A stretch of DNA of 64,000 bases, taken from Xanthomonas massiliensis (GTDB lineage: Bacteria; Pseudomonadota; Gammaproteobacteria; Xanthomonadales; Xanthomonadaceae). The notes beneath the pieces were generated by a model that saw nothing but the letters and a program-made list of their open reading frames with translations, did no database searches and had not been told where the DNA came from. The translations under genes and the position numbers were made by a program. This document shows positions 42,501 to 49,782 of the stretch, in pieces; positions within the stretch are counted from its first letter, which is position 1, and every line of letters begins with the position of its first letter. The DNA lies in contig NZ_FCOY01000002.1 in NCBI RefSeq assembly GCF_900018785.1, positions 124,001-188,000 of the forward strand, written 5' to 3'.

Positions 42501-43497
42501 CGGCAACGCGCCGGGCGAGTACGGCAGCGGCTTCAACCACGCCGTCCTCGAGCGCCGCGACGGCGCGGCCAAGGACGATGCCAGCCTCGCCGCAGGCTTC
42601 CTGGCGCGCATGCAGTACGCCTACGGCGCGCGCGAGGGCGGCATCCAGGGCGGCAACGGCGTCAACCTGCTGGCCGAGCAGCTGCACGGGGTGCAGGCCG
42701 CGGTGCTGGCGCGTTCGTCCAACGTGCACGGCCTGCTGTCCACCGACCACCCGTTCGAGTACCTCGGCGGCCTCGGACTGGCGGTGCGCCACCTCGACGG
42801 CGCCAGCCCGCCGCTGTACGTGGCCGACCTGCGCCAGGCCACGCCGAAGACCACCACCGCGGCCCGCTTCCTGGCCGACGAGCTGCGCACCCGCGCGCTC
42901 AACCCGCAATGGATCTCGGCGATGCAGGGCGAGGGCTACGCCGGCACGCTGGAGGTACTGCGCACCGTGGACAACCTGTTCGGCTGGCAGGTCGCCGACC
43001 CGGCCAGCGTGCGCGCCGACCAGTGGCAGGCGCTGCACGACACCTACGTGCGCGATGCCCGCCACCTGGGCATGGCGCAGTGGTTCGGGCAGGGCAACCC
43101 GGCCGCGCAGGCACAGCTGATCGAGCGCATGCGCGAGGCCATCGCCCGCGGCTACTGGCAGCCGGATGCACGCACCCGGCAGGAGCTGGACGCACGCCTG
43201 CGCCAGCTGCAGGCCCAGGCAGCGGCGGCGGCGGCGGCGTCCAGCGTCGCGCCCGGCACGCGCGTATCCGGCTTTGGCCGCTCGGCCGCACCGGCACCGC
43301 CCGCCCCGTCATCCGCCGTGCCGGCGGCGCCGGCCACGGTCCCGGTGCGCGGCCAGGTCATGCGCCGGCGCGAACCGGCCCCGCCGCCGTCGTCGCGGCC
43401 GGCTTGGCTGGGCCTGTCGGTACTGCTGGCCTGCCTGGCCTTCGGCGCCTGGCGCCAGCGCCGCGCGCGCCTCCCCTCTCCCCCTCCCGTTCGCTGA
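39592..43497 (+). CDS. Exported, membrane-anchored CobN-like chelatase
   Basis: A 1301-residue CobN/magnesium-chelatase H family protein. The family core is clear: HFGTHGTQEWTPGKDRG, FYPYIQDNVGEA, NLYLFEPDKLPTRAA, FGNAPGEYGSGF and SSNVHGLLSTDHPFEYLGG. Unlike aerobic CobN it begins with an arginine-rich signal sequence (RRRRRGVAAWLLAVLATAAPWAQA) and ends with a Pro/Ala linker, one transmembrane helix (LGLSVLLACLAFGAW) and a basic tail, so the catalytic body should face the periplasm. No CobS/CobT or ChlI/ChlD partner is present. It is placed between a TonB receptor and an ExbB/DUF2149 pair. By analogy with HmuS of Bacteroidota haem loci it may strip a metal from an imported ligand; that reaction is inferred. 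Confidence 0.88.
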   Translation: MEAPYLAGGYRRRRRGVAAWLLAVLATAAPWAQAEVVVDVVADDFVLPSRTARLDAIARPEQVRFRHVAVGPGHALPEGWPGDAALVVLDTPRPADREAVEKSVGERLAAARTPWIRVGGGAPAWGRLAEADARRLVGYYGNGGVANYRQLARWLALRAHGGDTAALAPPQPQPATGYYLPGHAGWLGDADALRAAWHGAGEDGWPRAAVIVAAGSVGALQTEVLDAVIAAARRRHVAAFGVWFDQGEDTGLLHALQGLEVDAVVNLTHLQNGRARSAELPTLDVPALQTLGWRQGDADAWRAASSGVPAPLLATFVAVPEGWGLIDPMVVSATAADAEQPIPEQIDALAAKLARLAALRHTPAADKRLALLFWNAPDGEKNLSASGLNVPASLETLTRRLAAAGYDATPVQAKAFTADAQAMLGGYYRPQTLDALLARGLAVTLPLARYRQWLDTLPPAQRQALLARWGDPAQAPGVRSVDGVPAFVLPALRLGKLLVMPQPPRAARLGEATHDMASLPSHGYLAAYLYLREGWHADALVHFGTHGTQEWTPGKDRGLWVNDYPYLAVGDLPVFYPYIQDNVGEAVQARRRGRAVTISHQTPALAPSGLYDELRDLHAAIHEYLQLDAGQVRQATVARIATMAVASGMAADLGWTRARIDADFDGFMAVLHDHLHELARTATPLGLHTFGEPAAPEHQLSTVMQQLGEPYYRALGQDPQEVFAGDYRQLQAGVAYRTLARYLRDGAPLDEVADPALRAMIEHARAQDAALSDTQEIEALLHGLAGGFTLPGAGGDPIRNPDVRSGRNLYLFEPDKLPTRAAFATGRVALDQLLDAYRADHGGALPDKLAFSLWSSEAIRHLGVLESEVLHALGLRPVWDAGGRVTALEIVPDAELAHPRIDAVVQVTSVYRDQFEPFMRLLAGAIDRLAALPPGPANPVAGHARQTEQALIARGIAPERARTLAALRIFGNAPGEYGSGFNHAVLERRDGAAKDDASLAAGFLARMQYAYGAREGGIQGGNGVNLLAEQLHGVQAAVLARSSNVHGLLSTDHPFEYLGGLGLAVRHLDGASPPLYVADLRQATPKTTTAARFLADELRTRALNPQWISAMQGEGYAGTLEVLRTVDNLFGWQVADPASVRADQWQALHDTYVRDARHLGMAQWFGQGNPAAQAQLIERMREAIARGYWQPDARTRQELDARLRQLQAQAAAAAAASSVAPGTRVSGFGRSAAPAPPAPSSAVPAAPATVPVRGQVMRRREPAPPPSSRPAWLGLSVLLACLAFGAWRQRRARLPSPPPVR

Positions 43498-43507
43498 AGA
43501 ATCGACG

Positions 43508-43984
43508 ATGAAGTCCCTGGAAACCTGGCTTTACGGCCTGTCCCACCTGTTCCTGGTGCCGGTGATGGCGCTGATCCTGCTCGCCCTGCTGTACGCCTTC
43601 GTCGCGCTCGGCGGCTTCCTGCTGGAGGCGCTGCAGCGCCGCCGCGGCCGCTACCGCTCGGCGCTGGCGGCCTGGCACGCCGCCCACGGCGGCAACGGCG
43701 AGGACATGGAGCTGTGGATCATGCGGCGGCTGGAATGGCTGCGCATCGTCGCGCGCACCGCGCCGATGCTGGGCCTGGTGGCGACCATGATCCCGATGGG
43801 CCCGGCGCTGCTGGCGCTGACCCGCAGCGATGCCCAGGGCGTGGGCGAGAACATGGTGGTGGCGTTCTCGGCGGTGATCCTGGCGCTGGTGGCGGCCAGC
43901 CTCGCCTTCCTGATGCTGACCGTGTGCCGGCGCTGGCTGCTGGTGGAGCTGCGCGACATCGAACGCGCGCAGGAGGCCGGCTGA
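43508..43984 (+). CDS. MotA/TolQ/ExbB-type proton channel protein
   Basis: A 158-residue inner-membrane protein with three hydrophobic segments: FLVPVMALILLALLYAFVALGGFLLEAL near the start, VARTAPMLGLVATMIPMGPALLAL in the middle and MVVAFSAVILALVAASLAFLML near the end. The second and third match the ExbB/TolQ pore helices, including the TAPMLGLVATMIPMG signature. It lies 10 bp after the cobN-like gene and overlaps the DUF2149 gene by 1 bp. It probably forms the proton-driven motor component for the neighbouring receptor or chelatase. A conventional ExbD is absent. Confidence 0.88.
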   Translation: MKSLETWLYGLSHLFLVPVMALILLALLYAFVALGGFLLEALQRRRGRYRSALAAWHAAHGGNGEDMELWIMRRLEWLRIVARTAPMLGLVATMIPMGPALLALTRSDAQGVGENMVVAFSAVILALVAASLAFLMLTVCRRWLLVELRDIERAQEAG

Positions 43985-44289
43985 TGCGCTTCCTCGACCA
44001 CGACGAGGCCGACGACCCGATCCTGTCGGTGGTGAACCTGATCGACCTGTTCCTGGTGGTGATCGGCATCCTGATGATCGTGATCGTGCGCAACCCGCTC
44101 AATCCGTTCGCCGCCCAGGACGTCACCGTGATTGAGAACCCGGGCAAGGCCGGCATGCGCATCACCGTCAAGCATGGTGAGGAACTGACCCGCTACGAGT
44201 CCACCGGGCAGATCGGCGAGGGCGGCGGGGTCAAGGCCGGGGTCACCTACCGCCTGCCGGACGGGCGCATGGTCTACGTGCCGGAATGA
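43984..44289 (+). CDS. DUF2149 protein, ExbD-like by position and topology
   Basis: A 101-residue protein with one N-terminal transmembrane helix (VVNLIDLFLVVIGILMIVIV, residues about 16-35) and a soluble periplasmic domain (MRITVKHGEELTRYES, GVTYRLPDGRMVYVP). The helix carries an Asp as in ExbD/TolR, whose membrane Asp takes part in proton transfer. The family is known from similar CobN-TonB loci; function is not established. The last codons differ from the second copy at 47595-47774, which ends PEGAAPAP, so this gene may have been shortened by the insertion that follows. Confidence 0.85.
   Translation: MRFLDHDEADDPILSVVNLIDLFLVVIGILMIVIVRNPLNPFAAQDVTVIENPGKAGMRITVKHGEELTRYESTGQIGEGGGVKAGVTYRLPDGRMVYVPE
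44128..44282 (+). repeat. DUF2149 3'-end direct repeat, copy A
   Basis: 155 bp matching 47595-47749 with 4 mismatches by eye at a constant offset of 3467 bp. The pair encloses the second TonB receptor and the thioredoxin-like gene. Upstream of the repeat the two sequences share nothing. Confidence 0.92.
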
Positions 44290-44360
44290 GTACGGCGCGT
44301 TCAGGGACAGACCTAGCGATGCACGCTTGGTCACGCAACGCAACTTTTCACTTCAATCAA

Positions 44361-44410
44361 AGCAATTGCGCCATGGTTTTTACTTTGCTTATCATTATAG
44401 CAATTGCTAT
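44361..44410. promoter_or_regulatory. AT-rich promoter with paired palindromic sites upstream of the second TonB receptor
   Basis: The only clearly AT-rich stretch of the region (about 44340-44412). It contains a perfect 14-bp palindrome ATAGCAATTGCTAT at 44397-44410 and an earlier copy of its core AGCAATTGC at 44361-44369, 38 bp apart. TTATCATTATAG between them resembles part of a Fur box. This suggests control by a metal or redox regulator different from the upstream operon. The regulator is unknown. Confidence 0.5.
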
Positions 44411-44452
44411 TTAGTTCCCGGCCCACACCGGCCGCTCCACGGATGACCGCCG

Positions 44453-46645
44453 ATGTGCCTCTCCTCCCTACACCTCGAAACTTCCACGTTGCTGCGCCGC
44501 CTGCCGCTGGCGGCCGCGCTTGCCTCGTTGTTGGCCGCCAGTGCTGCCGCCTACGCCGACGATGCCGACAACCGCCGCACCAAGGACCTGGACAAGGTGC
44601 AGGTGACGGTCAGCACCGCCACCCGCACCGAGCGCCTGCTCGCCGACGTGCCGGTGCGCACCGAGGTGCTGCGCCAGCAGGACATGGCGCTGCGCGCGGC
44701 CACCGACTTCTCGCGCGCGGCCGAACTGATCAATGGCCTGCGGGTGGAGAGCAACTGCCAGAACTGCAACACCTCCGAGGTGCAGCTGCTGGGCCTGCCC
44801 GGCGCCTACAACCAGATCCTGTTCGACGGCATCCCGCTGCTGTCTACCCTGGGCAGCGTGTACGGCCTGGAACAGATTCCCTCCGCGTTCGTGGACCGCA
44901 TCGAGGTGGTCAAGGGCGGCGGCTCGTCGCTGTACGGGCCCGGCGCGGTGGCCGGGGTGATCAACCTGGTGCCCGAGAGGCCGACCCGCAACGGCGGCTA
45001 CGTGCAGGCCGGCGTCGATGTGCTCAAGGGCAAGCCACAACGCCTGCTCGACGGTCGACTCGACCTGGTCGGCAGCGATGACCGCATCGGCCTGTCGGTC
45101 TCGGCGCAGCGCGCGTGGGACGACGGCGTCGACTACAACCATGACGGCTATACCGAAGTGACCCGCAAGGACTTGCGCGTGGGTGGCTTGCAGGCATGGT
45201 TCTCGCCTACCGACAACGCCACGGTCCGCGCCGACTACCAGTACACCCACGAGGACCGCCGCGGCGGCAATCGCCTGGGTCAGCCCGAATACCTGGCCAA
45301 CATCGCCGAATCGCTGCACACCCATTACCAGCGCGGCAGCCTGAGCTGGGAGCAGATCGTCAGCGACGACGCCGACTTCCGCATCGCCTACGCCTTCGCC
45401 GACATCGACCGCGACAGCTTCTACGGCGGCCTGGGCAACGTAGTGACCGATCCATCCGCGCCGGGCTACGACGCCGCGCAACTGGACCCCTTCATCCCCG
45501 GCAGTGCGGCCGCGGCATCCTATCGCCAGTACGGCTACACCGAGAACCCGCTGCAATACCTGGACAGCCAGTTCAACTGGCGGCTCGGCGCGCACGCACT
45601 GGCCTTCGGCCTGCAATACAAGTACGAGCAACTGCGCGACTACAACCTCGACGCCACCGGCAGCCGCCTGCGCACGCTCACCGATGCCACCTTCCGCAAC
45701 CTGGGCGCCTTCGTCCAGGACGAGTGGGCGTTGAACGAGGACGTGGACCTGGTGCTCGGCGCGCGCGTGGACAAGAGCTCGGAACTGGACAATCCGGTGT
45801 TCTCCCCGCGCATCGCGCTGGCCTGGCAGGCCAGCCCGCGGCTGAAGTGGCGCGCCGGCATCTCCACCGGCTTCCGCGCCCCGGAGATCTTCGTCGAGGA
45901 CGTGCACGTGGACACGCTGGGCGCCGACCAGGTACGGGTGCGCAACACCGCCGGGCTGAAGGAGGAGAAGGCCGCCACCGCCATGCTCGGCTTCGACTGG
46001 CGCTCAAACCCGGCCGATCCGCGCTGGAGCTGGGATGCCACCGCCTCCTACGCCCGCCTGCGCGATACCTTCGCCCTGGGCGAGATCCGCAGCGACGCCG
46101 ACGGCAGCCTGTACCAGCTGCGCTACAACGCCTCCGGCTCCAAGGTCGCCGGCTTCGAGAGCAACCTGGCCTGGCAGCCGGCCGCGCAGTGGCGGCTGAG
46201 CGCCGGGGTGTCGTGGTACCGCTCGCGCTACGACCAGGCGCAGACCCTCTACGATGACACCCCCGACGGCGGCGACACCGTGATCGCCAGCCGCCGCTAC
46301 CTGAAGACGCCGCAGTGGAGCGGACTGGCGCAGCTCACCTGGCAGCCGCGGGAGGAATTCCAGGCCTACCTCGCCACCCGCTACACCGGGCGCATGTACG
46401 CACTCAACAATCGCGAGGGCGAACTGCACCACACCCCCGACTTCTGGGTCACCGACCTGGGCGCGATGTGGCACCTGCACTGGGGCGCGGAAGGCACTCG
46501 CGAGACCGCCGTATCCTTCGGCGTGAAGAACCTGGCCGACCGCCGCCAGAAGGACCTGGAAACGGGCCCCGACCGCGACAGCGACTACGTCTACGGGCCG
46601 CGCTTCGCGCGCTCGTGGTACCTCAACCTGCGCCATGCCTTCTGA
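44453..46645 (+). CDS. TonB-dependent receptor with CxxC plug motif
   Basis: A 730-residue TonB-dependent transporter. Signal LPLAAALASLLAASAAAYA, TonB-box-like VQVTVSTATRT, plug with ESNCQNCNTSEVQLLG (a CxxC near residue 101), GVYGLEQIPS-like LGSVYGLEQIPSAFVDRIEV and GGGSSLYGPGAVAGVIN. The barrel ends in RSWYLNLRHAF. Plugs with this cysteine pair resemble a subset of receptors known from Bacteroidota. The stop overlaps the thioredoxin-like gene by 11 bp. A redox-sensitive or metal-binding plug is a reasonable inference. It has its own AT-rich promoter region. Confidence 0.92.
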   Translation: MCLSSLHLETSTLLRRLPLAAALASLLAASAAAYADDADNRRTKDLDKVQVTVSTATRTERLLADVPVRTEVLRQQDMALRAATDFSRAAELINGLRVESNCQNCNTSEVQLLGLPGAYNQILFDGIPLLSTLGSVYGLEQIPSAFVDRIEVVKGGGSSLYGPGAVAGVINLVPERPTRNGGYVQAGVDVLKGKPQRLLDGRLDLVGSDDRIGLSVSAQRAWDDGVDYNHDGYTEVTRKDLRVGGLQAWFSPTDNATVRADYQYTHEDRRGGNRLGQPEYLANIAESLHTHYQRGSLSWEQIVSDDADFRIAYAFADIDRDSFYGGLGNVVTDPSAPGYDAAQLDPFIPGSAAAASYRQYGYTENPLQYLDSQFNWRLGAHALAFGLQYKYEQLRDYNLDATGSRLRTLTDATFRNLGAFVQDEWALNEDVDLVLGARVDKSSELDNPVFSPRIALAWQASPRLKWRAGISTGFRAPEIFVEDVHVDTLGADQVRVRNTAGLKEEKAATAMLGFDWRSNPADPRWSWDATASYARLRDTFALGEIRSDADGSLYQLRYNASGSKVAGFESNLAWQPAAQWRLSAGVSWYRSRYDQAQTLYDDTPDGGDTVIASRRYLKTPQWSGLAQLTWQPREEFQAYLATRYTGRMYALNNREGELHHTPDFWVTDLGAMWHLHWGAEGTRETAVSFGVKNLADRRQKDLETGPDRDSDYVYGPRFARSWYLNLRHAF

Positions 46646-47426
46646 AACGCCGCCGCATCCGGGGAACATGGGCCGCGGGCACGCCCAAGGCGAAACATTT
46701 CACCCCGGCGAGGCAAGTCGGGGCCTGCTGCGCCGGACCGATGCCGCGCCGGCCCGCCGGCCTGCAGCGACACGGCGGACCAAGACGCGGCAAGAGCCCG
46801 GGCCATACCGGCCGGCGTTGCGGTACCGACGTTCTCTACTCCCCGCGCTGCTGGTACTGGCCACGGCACTGCTGCTGGGCGGCCTGCCTGCACAGGCGAA
46901 CGCGCAGGCGCAGGTACCGCAGCGCTTGCGTGGCAACATCGCCGCCGCGTTGGTGGTCCCCGACGGCGGGCGCATGCGCCATTACCGCTGGAACCACGAG
47001 CCGGAGGTGATCGCACTGTACTTCGGTGCCGACTGGTGTGGCCCATGCCATGCCTTCGTACCGACCCTGGTGCAGGTGCGCGACGCATTGCGCGCGGCCG
47101 GCGCGGACACCGAGGTGGTCTACGTCAGCCTGGACGGCACCGAGGCCCAGATGCGGCGCTACATGCAGGCCCAGGCCATGCCCTGGCCGGCGGTGGACTA
47201 CCGTCGCATCGACCGCATCCCCGGCTTGCGTGGCCTCTCCGGCCTGGGGCCGCCCAACCTGGTGCTGCTCGACCGCCAGGGACGGATACTGGGCAACGGC
47301 TGGCAGGGGCGCCGCCACGTCGGCCTGCAGCCGGTCATGCGGCAATGGCTGGACAACGTCTGCGCACACGGATCCCGATGCCCGACCGCGGACGCGATCG
47401 CGGCACCCGGGCCGGCCGCTCCCTAG
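46635..47426 (+). CDS. Exported thioredoxin-like protein coupled to the TonB receptor
   Basis: A 263-codon frame whose C-terminal 150 residues are a thioredoxin/tryparedoxin-like fold: FGADWCGPCHAF with the CxxC active site near residue 136, then VSLDGTEAQMRRYM and GPPNLVLLDRQGRIL. A signal-like segment (LLPALLVLATALLLGG, then PAQANAQA) starts around residue 68. The true start is uncertain: the ATG at 46635 overlaps the receptor gene, while an in-frame TTG at 46818 would give a normal signal peptide. Expected in the periplasm. It may reduce the cysteine pair of the receptor plug or a cysteine-bound metal. Confidence 0.8.
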   Translation: MPSETPPHPGNMGRGHAQGETFHPGEASRGLLRRTDAAPARRPAATRRTKTRQEPGPYRPALRYRRSLLPALLVLATALLLGGLPAQANAQAQVPQRLRGNIAAALVVPDGGRMRHYRWNHEPEVIALYFGADWCGPCHAFVPTLVQVRDALRAAGADTEVVYVSLDGTEAQMRRYMQAQAMPWPAVDYRRIDRIPGLRGLSGLGPPNLVLLDRQGRILGNGWQGRRHVGLQPVMRQWLDNVCAHGSRCPTADAIAAPGPAAP

Positions 47427-47474
47427 ACCGACGATCCCCCTCATGCCTTTCCCCGCGGGACGTGGGCAGCCGAA

Positions 47475-47774
47475 ATGAGCGTCGTTGCCGCTCCCTCTGT
47501 CAAAGTGGCGGGCAGGCGAACCGCCACCGGCACCCGGCATCGCCGATCGGGATTCTGTCGCGCCTGCTCGACCTCTCGCCGACGGAACATCCCCGTGATC
47601 GGGAACCCGGGCGAGGCCGGCATGCGCATCACCGTCAAGCATGGCGAGGAACTGACCCGCTACGAGTCCACCGGGCAGATCGGCGAGGGCGGCGGGGTCA
47701 AGGCCGGGGTCACCTACCGCCTGCCGGACGGGCGCATGGTCTACGTGCCCGAGGGCGCCGCGCCAGCGCCCTGA
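47475..47774 (+). pseudogene. Partial second copy of the DUF2149 gene
   Basis: From codon 41 (PVIGNPGEAGMRITVKHGE) this frame repeats the C-terminal half of the DUF2149 protein at 43984-44289 and continues to PEGAAPAP before TGA. The upstream 40 codons are unrelated arginine-rich sequence and lack the transmembrane helix, so no membrane-anchored product is expected. It looks like the original 3' end of the DUF2149 gene displaced 3.5 kb by insertion of the second TonB module. Translation from an internal GTG or ATG is possible but unproven. Confidence 0.75.
47595..47749 (+). repeat. DUF2149 3'-end direct repeat, copy B
   Basis: Partner of 44128-44282, with 4 mismatches in 155 bp. Recombination between the copies would delete the second TonB receptor and thioredoxin-like genes and restore one DUF2149 gene ending PEGAAPAP. 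Confidence 0.92.
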
Positions 47775-47787
47775 GCCCGCACCGGCG

Positions 47788-48636
<849 letters not shown>

Positions 48637-48706
48637 GGGAATCTCCTTGCAATGCGTTGGATTGGCGGACGGTTCCGGTCCGTGGATACCGAGCGTATCC
48701 TCCTTG

Positions 48707-48721
48707 CTTACCTTTCGTAAG
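48707..48721. promoter_or_regulatory. Inverted repeat between quinone oxidoreductase and HxlR genes
   Basis: CTTAC, 5-nt spacer, GTAAG: a perfect dyad in the 104-bp divergent gap, with a further GTAAG half-site at 48735-48739 just before the hxlR-type ATG. The position suits autoregulation by the HxlR protein. Confidence 0.55.
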
Positions 48722-48740
48722 TACGCACAGGAATGTAAGC

Positions 48741-49142
48741 ATGACCCCGCGTCCGGCCATCGACCGCCAGGCCCCCACCCTCGGCGAACGCCTGCAGCGC
48801 GGCGAGCTGATGGCCGCCGACTGCCCCTCGCGCGAGGTGCTCAAGCACCTGACCAGCCGCTGGGGCGTGCTGGTGCTGATCGCGCTGCGCCCCGGCACGC
48901 GCCGCTTCAGCGAGTTGCGCCGCCAGATCGGCGGCATCAGCGAGCGCATGCTGGCGCAGACCCTGCAATGGCTCGAGGGCGACGGCATCGTCGAACGCCG
49001 CGCGTGGCCGGAAGTACCGCCGCGGGTGGAATACACCCTGACCCGGCGCGGCCGCGAGGCCGCGGCCAAGGTGCAGGTGCTGGCCGACTGGATCGAGGTC
49101 CGCTACCCCGACATCGCCCGCGAACAGGCCGGCCGCGGCTGA
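48741..49142 (+). CDS. HxlR family transcriptional regulator
   Basis: A 133-residue winged-helix regulator with the HxlR pattern: CPSREVLKHLTSRWGVLVLIAL, RRFSELRRQIGGISERMLAQTLQWLE and VPPRVEYTLTRRGREA. The first Cys (Cys28) is in the position of the redox-sensing cysteine of YodB/HypR-like members, so quinone or electrophile sensing is plausible. The ATG at 48741 lies directly after the operator-like repeat. It probably represses itself and the divergent oxidoreductase gene. Confidence 0.9.
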   Translation: MTPRPAIDRQAPTLGERLQRGELMAADCPSREVLKHLTSRWGVLVLIALRPGTRRFSELRRQIGGISERMLAQTLQWLEGDGIVERRAWPEVPPRVEYTLTRRGREAAAKVQVLADWIEVRYPDIAREQAGRG

Positions 49143-49518
49143 AGGGTGCCGCGCCGTCCGGCATCGCCGGTGGACCCGCCGATGGGCGAAGTGGCGCATC
49201 GCTGCGGGCCGCCGGTCCGGCCCGCTACGGCGTGGCTCCGCGCAATGAGGCGGCGCATGGTCCGTTGGCCGGCATGGGTCGCCGTCATCGCGGTCGACGG
49301 GCCTGGCGCGCCGATGGCATCCGTCATCCATCGCCGGCGAACGGGGGACGCCCGGCCCTGGCGTGCTGCAGGCGCGCCGTCCGACGCGTGCCGGATCAGG
49401 TCCCAGGTCCCCAGGTCCCCAGGGCCAACAGACAGCGCAACGTGCGATGCCATCGCAGCGCTATGGGATGGCCGACTGCATCGGCACCGCGTCGGCCGCG
49501 GCGTGCGCACGCACCCTC
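49143..49518. other. Non-coding stretch before the 88-bp tandem repeat
   Basis: No convincing gene on either strand; open frames here are arginine-rich, as expected of random high-GC DNA. No clear hairpin or promoter was seen. Confidence 0.5.
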
Positions 49519-49782
49519 GCCGAAGCATCGCCGGGATTGCCTGCGCTACGCCGGATCCGGCGCCGCGGCATCGTCCTCGGCGCGCGGGAGCGGTGCCGCG
49601 CCGACTGCCGAAGCATCGCCGGGATCGCCTGCGCTACGCCGGATCCGGCGCCGCAGCGTCGTCCTCGGCGCGTGGGGGCGGCGCCGCGCCGACTGCCGAA
49701 GCATCGCTGGGATTGCCTGGGCTACGCCGGATCCGGCGCCGCGGCGTCGTCCTCGGCGCGCGGGGGCGGCGCCGCGCCGACC
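49519..49782. repeat. Three tandem copies of an 88-bp unit at a gene 3' end
   Basis: Units start at 49519, 49607 and 49695 (marker GCCGAAGCATCG) with only a few differences. The copy nearest the mechanosensitive-channel gene contains its last codons and TAG stop; the other two are downstream duplicates that still contain the RAEDDAAAPDPA tail sequence and stop. The unit length is not a multiple of three, so only the first copy is read in frame. Confidence 0.9.

Noticed and set aside
39592-43497. Cytosolic cobaltochelatase of cobalamin synthesis
   Set aside because: Signal peptide and C-terminal anchor are present, cobS/cobT and other cobalamin genes are absent, and the neighbours are a TonB receptor and ExbB.
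39543-43511. 1322-codon frame overlapping the cobN-like gene on the same strand
   Set aside because: Arg/Ala/Pro-rich out-of-frame translation; the neighbouring frame holds all CobN motifs.
47475-47774. Second functional DUF2149 gene
   Set aside because: The membrane helix is missing and the first 40 codons are unrelated Arg-rich sequence.
49519-49782. CRISPR or insertion-sequence end
   Set aside because: The 88-bp units are near-identical over their whole length and contain a gene tail; there is no transposase or terminal inverted repeat.
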